Positions 18,825 through 28,434 of a DNA stretch of 64,000 bases are shown here, piece after piece (position 1 is the stretch's first letter; the number at the start of each line of letters is the position of its first letter). Below the pieces are notes generated by a model. The model worked only from the letters and a program-made list of their open reading frames with translations, was not told where the DNA came from and ran no database searches. The stretch spans positions 69,545 through 133,544 of the forward strand of contig JAJRXF010000188.1 of NCBI GenBank assembly GCA_024276425.1. The letters run 5' to 3'. The DNA is from Actinomycetes bacterium. GTDB taxonomy: Bacteria > Actinomycetota > Acidimicrobiia > Acidimicrobiales > SZUA-35. A program made the translations under genes and the position numbers.

Positions 18825-20675
18825 ATGATCCTGGAAACCATCAATGGCCCCTCCGACCTGAAGACCCTCACTCCCGCACAACTTGATCTTCTGTGCACGG
18901 AGATCCGAGAGTTTATTGTCGACGCCATCAACCACAGCCCATCGGGCGGCCACCTCGGGTCAAATCTCGGTGTGGTCGAGTTAACGTTAGCCCTTCATCG
19001 GACCCTCGAAACCCCCAATGACGTCCTGTTGTGGGACACCGGCCATCAGACCTACGTTCACAAAATGTTGACCGGTCGAACGGGTAGATTTGAGTCTCTT
19101 CGTCAAGAGGGTGGCCTCTCCGGGTACCCGAGCCAGGCCGAGTCCCCCTATGACTGGATCGAGAACTCCCATGCTTCCACGGTGTTGTCCTACGCCCATG
19201 GTCTAGCGACCGCCTTTGAAACCCAGGGCATCGATGATCGTCGGGTAGTGGCCGTCATTGGTGACGGCTCACTGACTGGGGGGATGGCCTATGAGGGACT
19301 AAACAACCTCGGGCACTCTGGTCGCGATGTCACCGTCATACTCAATGACAACGGCCGATCGTATGCACCAACGGTCTCGCTCCTGTCGGAAAGTCTGGTG
19401 AAAATCCGGAATAATCCGATCTACATGCAGCGGCAACGTCGCTTGGAGGCCTTCACCGAAAAATTGCCGGTAATTGGCAAGGCATCAATGCTTGGCCTCC
19501 AGGCATCCAAGGCGGCAATCCGAGAAGCTCTCGAACCACGACCCTTCTTTGAAACCCTTGGGGTTCGCTATATGGGCCCTTTCGATGGTCATGACATCGA
19601 CGAGATCGAGACTGCACTCGAGAATGCCCTGCAATTCAAGGGACCGGTCGTTGTTCACGTCATGACCAATAAGGGTAGGGGATATGCCCCAGCCGAAAAT
19701 GACCCAATCAAGAACATGCACGACATGGGCGGCATCAAGCCGGGCAGTTATACCGAGGCATTCACCGAGACCATGGTCAAGCTCGGCGAAGAGTTCCCCC
19801 AACTCGTGGCCGTTACCGCCGCCATGCCCGACTCAACCGGGCTCCTCCCCTTCCGGGAACGTTTTCCCGATCGATGCTTCGACGTCGGAATCGCCGAGCA
19901 GCACGCAGTAACGGCCGCTGCCGGGATGGCCATGGGTGGACTTCGCCCGGTCGTGGCCCTCTATTCAACCTTCCTGAGTCGGGCCTTTGATCAGGCAAAC
20001 CTCGATGTTGGCCTCCATGCCCAACCAGTGATCTTTTGTCTCGATCGAGCGGGTGTTACTGGCGATGACGGTCCGTCCCATCACGGGATCCTCGATCTGG
20101 TTTTGCTTTCCAAAGTTCCTGGCATGACCATCTTCTGCCCATCGTCGTATCAAGAACTTGGACAGATGTTGACCGATGCTATGACAATCACCGATGGTCC
20201 AGTTTCTATCCGGTGGCCCAAGACCTCGGCCCCTTCAGTAGAAGAGAGCCGGGTGGGAAGTGGTTTGCGCGGCCGAAAAACTCGCGCCGGGTCTGGCGTG
20301 TGCATCATTGGAATTGGAAAAATGCTCGTAGCGGCCGAAAATGCGGCCGAACTTCTCCTAGCCGATGGAATCGAGGCCACGGTGTGGGACCCTCGGGTGG
20401 TCAAGCCACTACCCCAAGAAATGTTGGACGACGCGGCGGAACACGAACTTGTTGTTTCAATCGAGGACGGCCTGCGCCATGGTGGAATTGGCAACATGAT
20501 TGCCGACGCCGTGCGTGGTTCGGGAACCCAGGTCCGGGTTCTCGGAGTACCCTCGGAGTTCATTCCTCAAGCTAATGCCGACGACATCTTGAGCCAACTG
20601 GGTCTTGATGGCCAGGGGGTAGCGGCCGAAATTCGTCTTCTTCTTGGCCGCAAAAGGGACTCACCGTCCCCCTAA
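18825..20675 (+). CDS. dxs: 1-deoxy-D-xylulose-5-phosphate synthase
   Basis: SGGHLGSNLGVVELTLALH; GDGSLTGGMAYEGLN; DVGIAEQHAVTAAAGMA; GDDGPSHHGILDL. Confidence 0.96.
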   Translation: MILETINGPSDLKTLTPAQLDLLCTEIREFIVDAINHSPSGGHLGSNLGVVELTLALHRTLETPNDVLLWDTGHQTYVHKMLTGRTGRFESLRQEGGLSGYPSQAESPYDWIENSHASTVLSYAHGLATAFETQGIDDRRVVAVIGDGSLTGGMAYEGLNNLGHSGRDVTVILNDNGRSYAPTVSLLSESLVKIRNNPIYMQRQRRLEAFTEKLPVIGKASMLGLQASKAAIREALEPRPFFETLGVRYMGPFDGHDIDEIETALENALQFKGPVVVHVMTNKGRGYAPAENDPIKNMHDMGGIKPGSYTEAFTETMVKLGEEFPQLVAVTAAMPDSTGLLPFRERFPDRCFDVGIAEQHAVTAAAGMAMGGLRPVVALYSTFLSRAFDQANLDVGLHAQPVIFCLDRAGVTGDDGPSHHGILDLVLLSKVPGMTIFCPSSYQELGQMLTDAMTITDGPVSIRWPKTSAPSVEESRVGSGLRGRKTRAGSGVCIIGIGKMLVAAENAAELLLADGIEATVWDPRVVKPLPQEMLDDAAEHELVVSIEDGLRHGGIGNMIADAVRGSGTQVRVLGVPSEFIPQANADDILSQLGLDGQGVAAEIRLLLGRKRDSPSP

Positions 20676-22073
20676 CTACTGGCCGCTAACCCGTTCGCTA
20701 ATTGCTTTGGCCAGCTTCGCTCGCTCGAGGACGCCCCGAAGGTCGCTGGCAATTTCCTCGGCTGGTGCCGGACGGCCGAACAAGAAGCCCTGAATGAGGT
20801 CACAGCCAAGTTCAGCCAATATTTCTGCCTGGTACTCAGTCTCCACCCCTTCAGCTATCACCGCACACTCAAGTTGATGGGCCAGACTAATCAGAGAACC
20901 CACAATGATCTTGTCTTCCTCGGCTAGGCCGAGTCCACCAACCAGAACGCGGGGCAACCGGATCACGTCGAAGCGACAACGTCGCAGAAGGTCCGGAGAC
21001 CCAAAGCCCACTCCAAATCCTTCCAGCGCAATTCCGACCCCTTCAGCCTTGACTTGCTGTAGAGCGGGCCACATTAGATGGAGCTGCACACCAGCCGTCC
21101 CTCCATTCACGTCAATCAGGATCTGGTTCGGCCGGACTCCAAGATCGACGATGGCCGAAGTCACAGAGCGGGCGAATCGAGAGTCCAATACGAAGGACGG
21201 GTCAAGGTTCATGGCGCAAAAGAGATTCGGTTGGCCAAGCTTTCGATCCCACTCGGCTACATGGGCGATTGTTTCCCGCAAAATCCAAGCGTGCAGTGGT
21301 ACGACAATAGGCGATGACCTAAGGGCCTCAAGGAAAAGTCCGGGGCCGATGAGTTCTGCGCCAGCGATGCCAGCATCGGGCGATAGCCAGCGCAGGAACG
21401 ACTCGAATCCAACCAGAGCACCCGTTGGTAGGGAGACAATGGGCTGGAAGAACATCTGGAACTCTTCGTTGTCGAAAGCCTGCTGGAGCCGCACCGCTAA
21501 GACCTCGGGAAGGCGGCTCCGGCCGTAGGATTCCTGCCGGATTACCAGATCAACCGATTCAGCTCTTGCCTCGACCAGGGTGGCCTCAAGATCAACAAGA
21601 AGAACTCGCTCATTCGACTCTGATTCACAAAGCAAACCAGCAACCGTCACCTCAAGGGGAACAACGAATGACTCGAAGGAAACCTGCTCGGGAAGGGCCG
21701 TCGACAACTCATCGGCTACTCGTCGAACGTCATCATTGCCAAATACCCCGGGCCACATGACGGCAAACTCTGAACCAAGATAACGAGCAATCTGACCCCG
21801 ATTGCCAACCGAGGTGGCTAGCGAGTCGGCAACCGCCTGCAGCACCTCATCCCCCACAGCACTGCCGTAACCAGCATTGATCTTGGTCAGGTTGGAAACG
21901 CTAAAAAGAAAGAGTGCGCAACGATCCCCAGTGCGGCGATTGCGCTCAAGTTGGTTCGACAGCCATGTCTCGAACTGCCAACGGTCGGGAAGCCCTGTCA
22001 AGGCATCGATGTGTCTGTCATCTCTGTCTTGAATGGCGAGATGTCCACTCGGTGACGCCCGATGGATGCTCAT
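20676..22073 (-). CDS. GGDEF-EAL tandem protein, both domains degenerate
   Basis: GGDEF fold with LGSEF; EAL fold with FESFLRW, LIDVNGG and LEGFGVGFGS in place of EAL, LEITE and DDFG. Confidence 0.85.
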   Translation of the reverse strand: MSIHRASPSGHLAIQDRDDRHIDALTGLPDRWQFETWLSNQLERNRRTGDRCALFLFSVSNLTKINAGYGSAVGDEVLQAVADSLATSVGNRGQIARYLGSEFAVMWPGVFGNDDVRRVADELSTALPEQVSFESFVVPLEVTVAGLLCESESNERVLLVDLEATLVEARAESVDLVIRQESYGRSRLPEVLAVRLQQAFDNEEFQMFFQPIVSLPTGALVGFESFLRWLSPDAGIAGAELIGPGLFLEALRSSPIVVPLHAWILRETIAHVAEWDRKLGQPNLFCAMNLDPSFVLDSRFARSVTSAIVDLGVRPNQILIDVNGGTAGVQLHLMWPALQQVKAEGVGIALEGFGVGFGSPDLLRRCRFDVIRLPRVLVGGLGLAEEDKIIVGSLISLAHQLECAVIAEGVETEYQAEILAELGCDLIQGFLFGRPAPAEEIASDLRGVLERAKLAKAISERVSGQ

Positions 22074-22206
22074 GACCGCTCCCTTGTCTTCAGTGTCTGT
22101 CTCCTAATGCTTCTCGCTACCCATCGGCTCCGCAGCCCGATCCATGAGGTCAAAGCACTGATCGGGGAGATCCGCACAGCTCCAAAGACTCGGGTCACCA
22201 CTCCAG

Positions 22207-23040
22207 CTAGCGTCGCTCGCTCTTTGGCTTGCGGACTCGCATCAGGACCTCTTGGACAACACTGGCCTTTTGCTCGCCGTCGGCAGAGAAAAGGTTGCCA
22301 ACCGTCAGCCCCCTGGCCCCAACAAGCCCATGACAGTCCACATCGGCCAACAACCAATCGTTGGCATCGATGTCGCGTTGGAAGTAGAGGGAGTGATCAA
22401 GGCTGGCGTTCACGAATGTGGTCCGTGCCAGTCCGCGATCTGTGACGTGAAGTGGGTGAGAGGCACGAACGACGCTTGTGACCACCGAGTCGGAGAAGAA
22501 GGCCGTTGCACAGGCATGAAGTTGGGGGTCATCGGGAAGGGTTTGGCTCAGTCGGATCCAGATTGCGCTATGGCCGGGCTCAAGGGCGGCAACCCGTCGT
22601 TCGATCATGGATCCCCAGCCCAAATCCTCCGCTATGTCTTGGGGCAGGACCAGATTGGGTGGGAGTTGTTGGATCTGGACGTCGGCCTCGTCCTCCTCGA
22701 TCTGAAAACTGCAGGACAGGTTGAGGATCGCGCCGCCGGACTGCCTGGCGACCACGCGTCTGGTGGTAAAGGATCGGCCGTTACGAATTCGGTCCACCTC
22801 GAAGCGAACCGGCTCTTCGTGGGTTCCGCGGCGGATGAAATAGGCGTGGAGTGAATGCACTCGGTGTTCAGGATCAACCGTGTGCTGGGCTGCGCGTAGA
22901 GCCTGGGAAACGACCTGGCCACCAAAAAGTCCACCCCAGGGATAGCGGACGGTCTCGCCAACGAAGGTGTCCGGGCCGTGCGGTTCGAGCCGTAGCAACT
23001 CAAGAAAGGAGATGTCGGAGATCGTTCGTTCGTTAGCCAT
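22207..23040 (-). CDS. Acyl-CoA thioesterase II (TesB-like)
   Basis: LFGGQVVSQALRAAQHTV...HSLHAYFIRRG...RSFTTRRVVARQ; hot-dog double domain length. Confidence 0.88.
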   Translation of the reverse strand: MANERTISDISFLELLRLEPHGPDTFVGETVRYPWGGLFGGQVVSQALRAAQHTVDPEHRVHSLHAYFIRRGTHEEPVRFEVDRIRNGRSFTTRRVVARQSGGAILNLSCSFQIEEDEADVQIQQLPPNLVLPQDIAEDLGWGSMIERRVAALEPGHSAIWIRLSQTLPDDPQLHACATAFFSDSVVTSVVRASHPLHVTDRGLARTTFVNASLDHSLYFQRDIDANDWLLADVDCHGLVGARGLTVGNLFSADGEQKASVVQEVLMRVRKPKSERR

Positions 23041-23140
23041 GATTCCTGATGGATAGCACCAACCGCTAGTGTCTGCCATCATGGTCAGTCCGAGATCCGC
23101 TCGACGCTCATTTTCTCATCCTGGACTGGCTGGGCCAGTA

Positions 23141-24037
23141 ATGGCCTTAACAAAGAAGAAGATGACCAAGAGGGGCCTCCTCGTTGGCGCCGCCCTCTCG
23201 CTTGTTGGCGCGGCCTGCTCCCCCGGCTCAACCCCATTAGCGCAAGAAACCTCTGTCGAGCCAGCGACGACCGCCGCCACCGAGGCTCCAGCGGTAGCGA
23301 CAACCACCACTCAACCGTCGATCACCGGACTCCCGATAACCAGCCCCGACTGGCTTTACACCCGCGTATTGGAGACCACTCCAAACGGGTTCGCGGCGGC
23401 CCAGCCAACCCCAGCAGAACTCATCGATCGAAAGCTTCCACCGCGAGAAATTCTTCCTCTCCCCACATCAGAGGATTTTAAGGCCACAATCAGCCCCTTC
23501 GACGGCGAGCCCCTGGCTCGCTCAACCTGGAATGAGGATTGCCCGGTTAGTTCCTCAGAGCTTCGCTATATCACCGTGACGTTCTGGGGTTTCGATGAGC
23601 GGCCTCACCTTGGCGAGATGGTTCTCAACCAAGACGTCGCTCTCGATGTTGTTCGAGTCTTCCGAACCATCTACGAAGCTCGCTTCCCCATTGAGGAAAT
23701 GCGCATAACCGAGCCCTGGGAACTCGATGCTCCTCCAACCGGAGATGGTAACAATTCGGCCAGTTTCGTATGCCGGGCAGTAACCGGCGGAAACAAGTTC
23801 TCCCAACATGCCTTCGGGCTCGCCATCGACATCAATCCATTTCACAATCCGTATCACAAGAACGACGTCGTTTTGCCGGAACTCGCTACTGCCTATCTCG
23901 ATCGTGACCAACGACTTGATGGCATGCTTTTCGCCGACAGCACACCGGTTGAGGCCTTTGCCGAAATTGGATGGGGATGGGGCGGTCAATGGAACTCACT
24001 GAAGGACTACCAACACTTCTCCAGCACAAACCGCTGA
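23141..24037 (+). CDS. Lipoprotein with M15-family D-Ala-D-Ala carboxypeptidase-like domain
   Basis: Lipobox LVGAAC; SQHAFGLAIDINP; WGGQWNSLKDYQHF. Confidence 0.8.
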   Translation: MALTKKKMTKRGLLVGAALSLVGAACSPGSTPLAQETSVEPATTAATEAPAVATTTTQPSITGLPITSPDWLYTRVLETTPNGFAAAQPTPAELIDRKLPPREILPLPTSEDFKATISPFDGEPLARSTWNEDCPVSSSELRYITVTFWGFDERPHLGEMVLNQDVALDVVRVFRTIYEARFPIEEMRITEPWELDAPPTGDGNNSASFVCRAVTGGNKFSQHAFGLAIDINPFHNPYHKNDVVLPELATAYLDRDQRLDGMLFADSTPVEAFAEIGWGWGGQWNSLKDYQHFSSTNR

Positions 24038-24055
24038 TCTGACCCCATACTGCCC

Positions 24056-25726
24056 CTAGCCCGACAGTTCGGTCATCGACCCATGATTCATCTCAACCGT
24101 TCTGGTAAACCGAATAGCCTCCCGAAATGCTCGATCGTGGGAGACCACTATCAGGGTCCCGTCGAACAGGCCCAAAGCCTCCTCTAATTGTTCTATTGCG
24201 GCTAGATCCAGATGGTTGGTTGGTTCATCAAGAATGAGAGTGTTGACCCCATGCTGTTGAAATTGAGCTAGACAGACCCTGGTCCGCTCACCCGGAGAAA
24301 GCTGACTGGGCGGTCGCTCAACATGGTCGGGCCCCAGACCAAACTTGGCCAGAATTGACCGTGCCTCGCCGACGCGAGCAGCGGTCTGGTCACAAAACTG
24401 TTCAAGCAACGGTCCTGGGCCATCCAGGTTAGTGCGAGCCTGGTCCATCTGCCCAAGGACCACCGAGCGTCCTAAGCGCTGGGTTCCCCGATCGGGGGCC
24501 GATTGTCCGAAGAGGAGGCGAATAAGCGAGGTCTTTCCCGACCCGTTGGGACCGGTGATTAGCAGACGATCGCCAGCCTGGAGGAGCAAGGAGACGGGCC
24601 CAAGACGAAACTCTCCATATCTCACCTCAACCCGGTCTAGTTGGGCCACCAGATCTCCCGAACGAGTGGCGCTACCAATACGAAACTGAAGCTGCCACCT
24701 CCGCCAAGGTTTGTCGACTACCTCGAGTCGATCCATAGCATGGTCCAGCCGGCTCGCCTTTGACATGGTCTTCTCCGTTCGCTCCAGACGGGCATTCCGC
24801 AGCGATTTGTCATTGTCGGGGTGATTCTTGGCCGCGGCAATGCCCTTAGTCATCCGTCGGTCGACCTCCACCCTTTGCCGTATCAAATGGTCTCGTCTGG
24901 ATTCGAACTGTTGAAACTGCTCAGCCTCTCGTCTTTGAGCGACGGCCTTTTGGTGTAGATAGCTTTCCCAATCGCCAAGGAAGAAACTGGCCGAGTGAGT
25001 GTGGGAGTCCAGCTCAATCACCCCATTGACTACAGTCTTCATGAACTTTCGGTCATGGGAGACCACCACGAAGGGCCTATCAATGTCGGTGAGGAACCCT
25101 TCAAGAATCTCAAGCCCTTCGCGGTCCAGGTCATTCGTTGGTTCATCCAACAACAAGATGTCAAAGTTGGAAAGCAGCACGATGGCCAAGCCCACTTTGG
25201 CCTGCTCTCCTCCCGATAGAGATCCAACGAGTCGATCCTGGTCGAGTGCGCCGAGCCCAACCTGGCCAAATACATCCCCACATCGGTGCTCAAGGTCAGC
25301 CCCACCGAGATCTAGCCAGCGCTGCAGCGCTCGGTCATAGCGACTGCTCTGCTTCTCGTTCAAAGGTTCCCCACTGCTCAGGGCCAGGGTTGCCCGATGA
25401 AGTTCTGTTGCCGCAGCTTCAACCCCCGTGCGGGCCCGAATGAGCGACCCCAAACTGAGCCTGTGTTCCTCAGGACCATGCAGAAGCTCTTGGCGAAGAA
25501 GGCCAACGACACACGACGATGGGATGACCACGGCCGAGCCGTTTGATGGTTCGAGGTCCTTTGCCAGGAGCCGGAGAAGAGTCGATTTGCCTATTCCATT
25601 GGGGCCAACCAATCCGAGCCGATCGCCATGACCAATGGTGCGGCTGAACGAACCAACGATCAGTTCGCCGGCGCGGCGAAATTCGAGTGATGTGGCCACC
25701 AGTTGGGCCGCGTGCGAGTAAGCCAT
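24056..25726 (-). CDS. ABC-F family ATPase
   Basis: Two Walker A (GPNGIGKST, GPNGSGKTS), two signatures (SGGEQ, SPGERTR), LLDEPTNDLD / LDEPTNHLD, no TMs. Confidence 0.92.
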   Translation of the reverse strand: MAYSHAAQLVATSLEFRRAGELIVGSFSRTIGHGDRLGLVGPNGIGKSTLLRLLAKDLEPSNGSAVVIPSSCVVGLLRQELLHGPEEHRLSLGSLIRARTGVEAAATELHRATLALSSGEPLNEKQSSRYDRALQRWLDLGGADLEHRCGDVFGQVGLGALDQDRLVGSLSGGEQAKVGLAIVLLSNFDILLLDEPTNDLDREGLEILEGFLTDIDRPFVVVSHDRKFMKTVVNGVIELDSHTHSASFFLGDWESYLHQKAVAQRREAEQFQQFESRRDHLIRQRVEVDRRMTKGIAAAKNHPDNDKSLRNARLERTEKTMSKASRLDHAMDRLEVVDKPWRRWQLQFRIGSATRSGDLVAQLDRVEVRYGEFRLGPVSLLLQAGDRLLITGPNGSGKTSLIRLLFGQSAPDRGTQRLGRSVVLGQMDQARTNLDGPGPLLEQFCDQTAARVGEARSILAKFGLGPDHVERPPSQLSPGERTRVCLAQFQQHGVNTLILDEPTNHLDLAAIEQLEEALGLFDGTLIVVSHDRAFREAIRFTRTVEMNHGSMTELSG

Positions 25727-25789
25727 TGCAAATCCTTCGACGAGAGACGGTCATGGATGGCGCTTACTTCACCCAACAGACCCTAGCCA

Positions 25790-25809
25790 TTGGCGAGGAA
25801 TCCCGCCAA
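25790..25809. promoter_or_regulatory. Short inverted repeat in ABC-F 5' region
   Basis: TTGGCG-aggaatcc-CGCCAA. Confidence 0.5.
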
Positions 25810-25833
25810 GGGGTTTCCGGGGAATCATGTTCG

Positions 25834-25875
25834 TTGGCGCGGTTGCGACCCATGAATGGGTCGCAACCGCGCCAA
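25834..25875. repeat. 42-bp palindrome with perfect 20-bp arms
   Basis: TTGGCGCGGTTGCGACCCAT-GA-ATGGGTCGCAACCGCGCCAA; pairing resumes as GTTC/GAAC (25829-25832 / 25877-25880) after one mismatch. Confidence 0.95.
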
Positions 25876-26068
25876 GGAACTTCTAGATGTGGGCATTTGT
25901 ACATCTCGGATGGCTTGCCACCTTGTGGGGACCAAAGGCCCTAGCACTACCCCAGCGAACCTTTGGTACGCTCTGCCGGGTGCACCGCACTCGCCTCCTC
26001 CGTCCTCCGCAGCTCCATCAACCGCAGTTTTTGACCGCGCAGCTACTGACCGCGTCTGCAGTGGCCCG

Positions 26069-26404
26069 ATGATCAGCGCACAGCTACTAGCCTCCTCCAG
26101 TTTCTCGATCTATCTCGCTGTTTTGGCAGCAGCAGCCATAGCCGTGGTCGTTCTTAGCCCACGGCTACGACGTCCCCATGATCGGCTTGAGACCTCTTGG
26201 CTTGACGCCTGGCTAAAGGCCGGGATCATCATTGTGTTGGTAGTAACAGTCACAGTGGTGATACCAAATGCCGTGCTGACGAGCGGGCCAGTGTCGAAGA
26301 TGGACCGAATTGTCCAAGATATTATTGGAGTTTCGTTCTGGGCTGGTGGCCTTCTCGCTGTGCTCGGCGGGATGTGGTGGGCTCACAAAGAGTCGAGAAT
26401 CTGA
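26069..26404 (+). CDS. Hypothetical membrane protein
   Basis: 111 aa from the internal ATG, three hydrophobic helices. Confidence 0.55.
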   Translation: MISAQLLASSSFSIYLAVLAAAAIAVVVLSPRLRRPHDRLETSWLDAWLKAGIIIVLVVTVTVVIPNAVLTSGPVSKMDRIVQDIIGVSFWAGGLLAVLGGMWWAHKESRI

Positions 26405-26441
26405 ATTCGACCAGCTCGCTCCTGGCTGCCAACATGGCCCG

Positions 26442-27425
26442 ATGATGCGTGCCTGGCAAGTTAGCGAACTCGGAGAACCCGCTGAAGTCTTGAATCTGGT
26501 CGAGCTTGCGACCCCTAGTCCGCGGCCCGACCAAGTTCTGATACAGGTAGAATCCGTGGGCCTGAACTTTCCCGATGGACTCCAGATTCGGGGTGGATAC
26601 CAGGTTCAGGCTAGGTTGCCCTTCACTCCTGGATCAGAGATCTCCGGCACGGTGGTAGAGATCGGGGCCGAGGTTGAGGACTGGCTCCCGGGCGCCCGGG
26701 TTGTTTGGATGGGCAGCGGCGGTCTAGCCCAGTTTGTGACCGCGCCCGCCAAGGAGCTGTTTCCAATACCCGATGCTATGACCTTCGACCAGGCGGCCTG
26801 CCTTCCGTACAACTATGGCACTGGCGTCTACGCCATTGAGAACCGCGCCAATTTGCAATCCGGGGAAACCATGTTGGTCACCGCGGCCGCCGGTGGAGTT
26901 GGGTCGGCTGCGGTCCAATTGGGGAAAGCGCTTGGAGCAAATGTCATCGGGCTAGCCGGTGGACCGGACAAGGTGGCAACAGTGTTTGAACTCGGAGCCG
27001 ATGCCGCATTTGACTACCGTGAGGTAGACATCGTCGATGCCGTTCGTGCCACCACCGACGGTCGAGGTGTCGACGTCTGCTACGAAGCCGTCAGTGGCGA
27101 CACCTTTGATCAGGTTCGTAGATGCATGGCCTGGGATGGAAGACTGCTCATTATTGGCTTCACCAGCGGACGTATCGCCGATGCTCCCACGAATCATATT
27201 TTGCTCAAGAACTACTCGGTCGTCGGCGTGCACTGGGGTGCCTATCTCTCGCGCAGTCCTGAGGCTCCCCGCCAGAACTGGGAGCGAATCTGTGAACTGT
27301 TTCAAACGGGAATGATTGACCCCTTGGTCTCTTCGGTTCGCCCTCTGGCCCAAGCGAGGCAGGGCCTGGTCGATATCGGGTCTCGCAAGACCGTGGGTAA
27401 GGTCGTGATTCGCCCACAGGACTAG
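26442..27425 (+). CDS. NADPH:quinone oxidoreductase family (MDR superfamily)
   Basis: LLVTAAAGGVGSAAVQLGKALGANVIGLAG-type Rossmann region (MLVTAAAGGVGSAAVQ). Confidence 0.9.
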   Translation: MMRAWQVSELGEPAEVLNLVELATPSPRPDQVLIQVESVGLNFPDGLQIRGGYQVQARLPFTPGSEISGTVVEIGAEVEDWLPGARVVWMGSGGLAQFVTAPAKELFPIPDAMTFDQAACLPYNYGTGVYAIENRANLQSGETMLVTAAAGGVGSAAVQLGKALGANVIGLAGGPDKVATVFELGADAAFDYREVDIVDAVRATTDGRGVDVCYEAVSGDTFDQVRRCMAWDGRLLIIGFTSGRIADAPTNHILLKNYSVVGVHWGAYLSRSPEAPRQNWERICELFQTGMIDPLVSSVRPLAQARQGLVDIGSRKTVGKVVIRPQD

Positions 27426-27439
27426 TACGAACTTCTTGC

Positions 27440-27631
27440 CATCCGACAGACGACTTGGCCTTTGCTATCGCCGCCCTCTTCCTTGGGATCGAGATACTGG
27501 GTAGGCTCGACCAGACCAATGAGACAAGCAAACGGCTGTACACCATGCTGAGTTTGCTCGCTGCCTTCTCCGGACCAGTACTCGATTCGCTCTCCGCCCA
27601 ACCCGGTGCCCCAAGTAGCCCAGACAACTAG
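27440..27631 (+). pseudogene. Possible C-terminal remnant of a TetR-type regulator
   Basis: Frame read by eye: DDLAFAIAALFLGIEILGRLDQTNETSKRLYTMLSLLAAFSGPVLDSLSAQPG; no N-terminal HTH. Confidence 0.3.
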
Positions 27632-28270
27632 GGCTGGCGGCCCAACCAGCCAACCAGCTGATCAATCGAGAGGGCCGTGGACGCCACATCAACAACCGGT
27701 CCAAAGGGCACATCATCACCACGCGACTCAGCCGGAAGCCCAAAGCGCATCGTGGCCAGCGCCCCGAGAGCCAGCTCATCGTCCCAATCGACATCGACCC
27801 CAATGGCCGTGGCCAGATCCCAGGTATGGACCAGCACCTCACTGATATAAATGGCTAGGGCGACGCTTCCTGGCAAAGTGGCGAACGGAAGAACAAGAGG
27901 CCGCTTGAGCACGGAATCATCAGCCCAGACCTGTCTTTGTTCTTCCAACCCATGTTCCCAAGCGGATACAAAACCATCAGGCTCAAGCCCGTCTATTTCT
28001 TGTGGCACCGAGAAGGGGTCCAACCCCTCGGCCACCGCCGTAATGCGTCGAATGATGGCAACCAGATGGGCCGCCCACCTGTCCAGCGTCATAGTCGTCG
28101 CACGGGCTTGACCGGCGCAGGTCCGATGGACCCAGTTGGGCCAGGACAAACCCGGCGAGATCAACAGCCTTGGCGAAACCAGGCCGCGGATCGGAGATCG
28201 CTCCTCCATCCATTGGTCCTTCATCGGAAAGCTCAGGTTTGTCAGGATTGATGTTTTTCGTCATGACCAC
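27628..28270 (-). pseudogene. TIGR03086-like (maleylpyruvate isomerase/DinB-type) protein split by a frameshift
   Basis: N-terminus DPRPGFAKAVDLAGFVLAQLGPSDLRRSSPCDDYDAGQ in one frame, VAAHLVAIIRRITAVAEG...VHTWDLATAIG in the next; removing one G near 28073 joins them. Confidence 0.65.
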
Positions 28271-28434
28271 ATTGTGAAGCCTAAAGTGGACACATCACGG
28301 CCACTTTCCAAACTCTGCCTTAACCACTACATACCCCCAGGTTCGGTCCGGAGAGTCGCCGCCTCCTATGCTGTGATCCAAACCAAGGTCGTAGCCCAGC
28401 CGAGCGTATCACGACCCACGACGAGGGAGCACGA

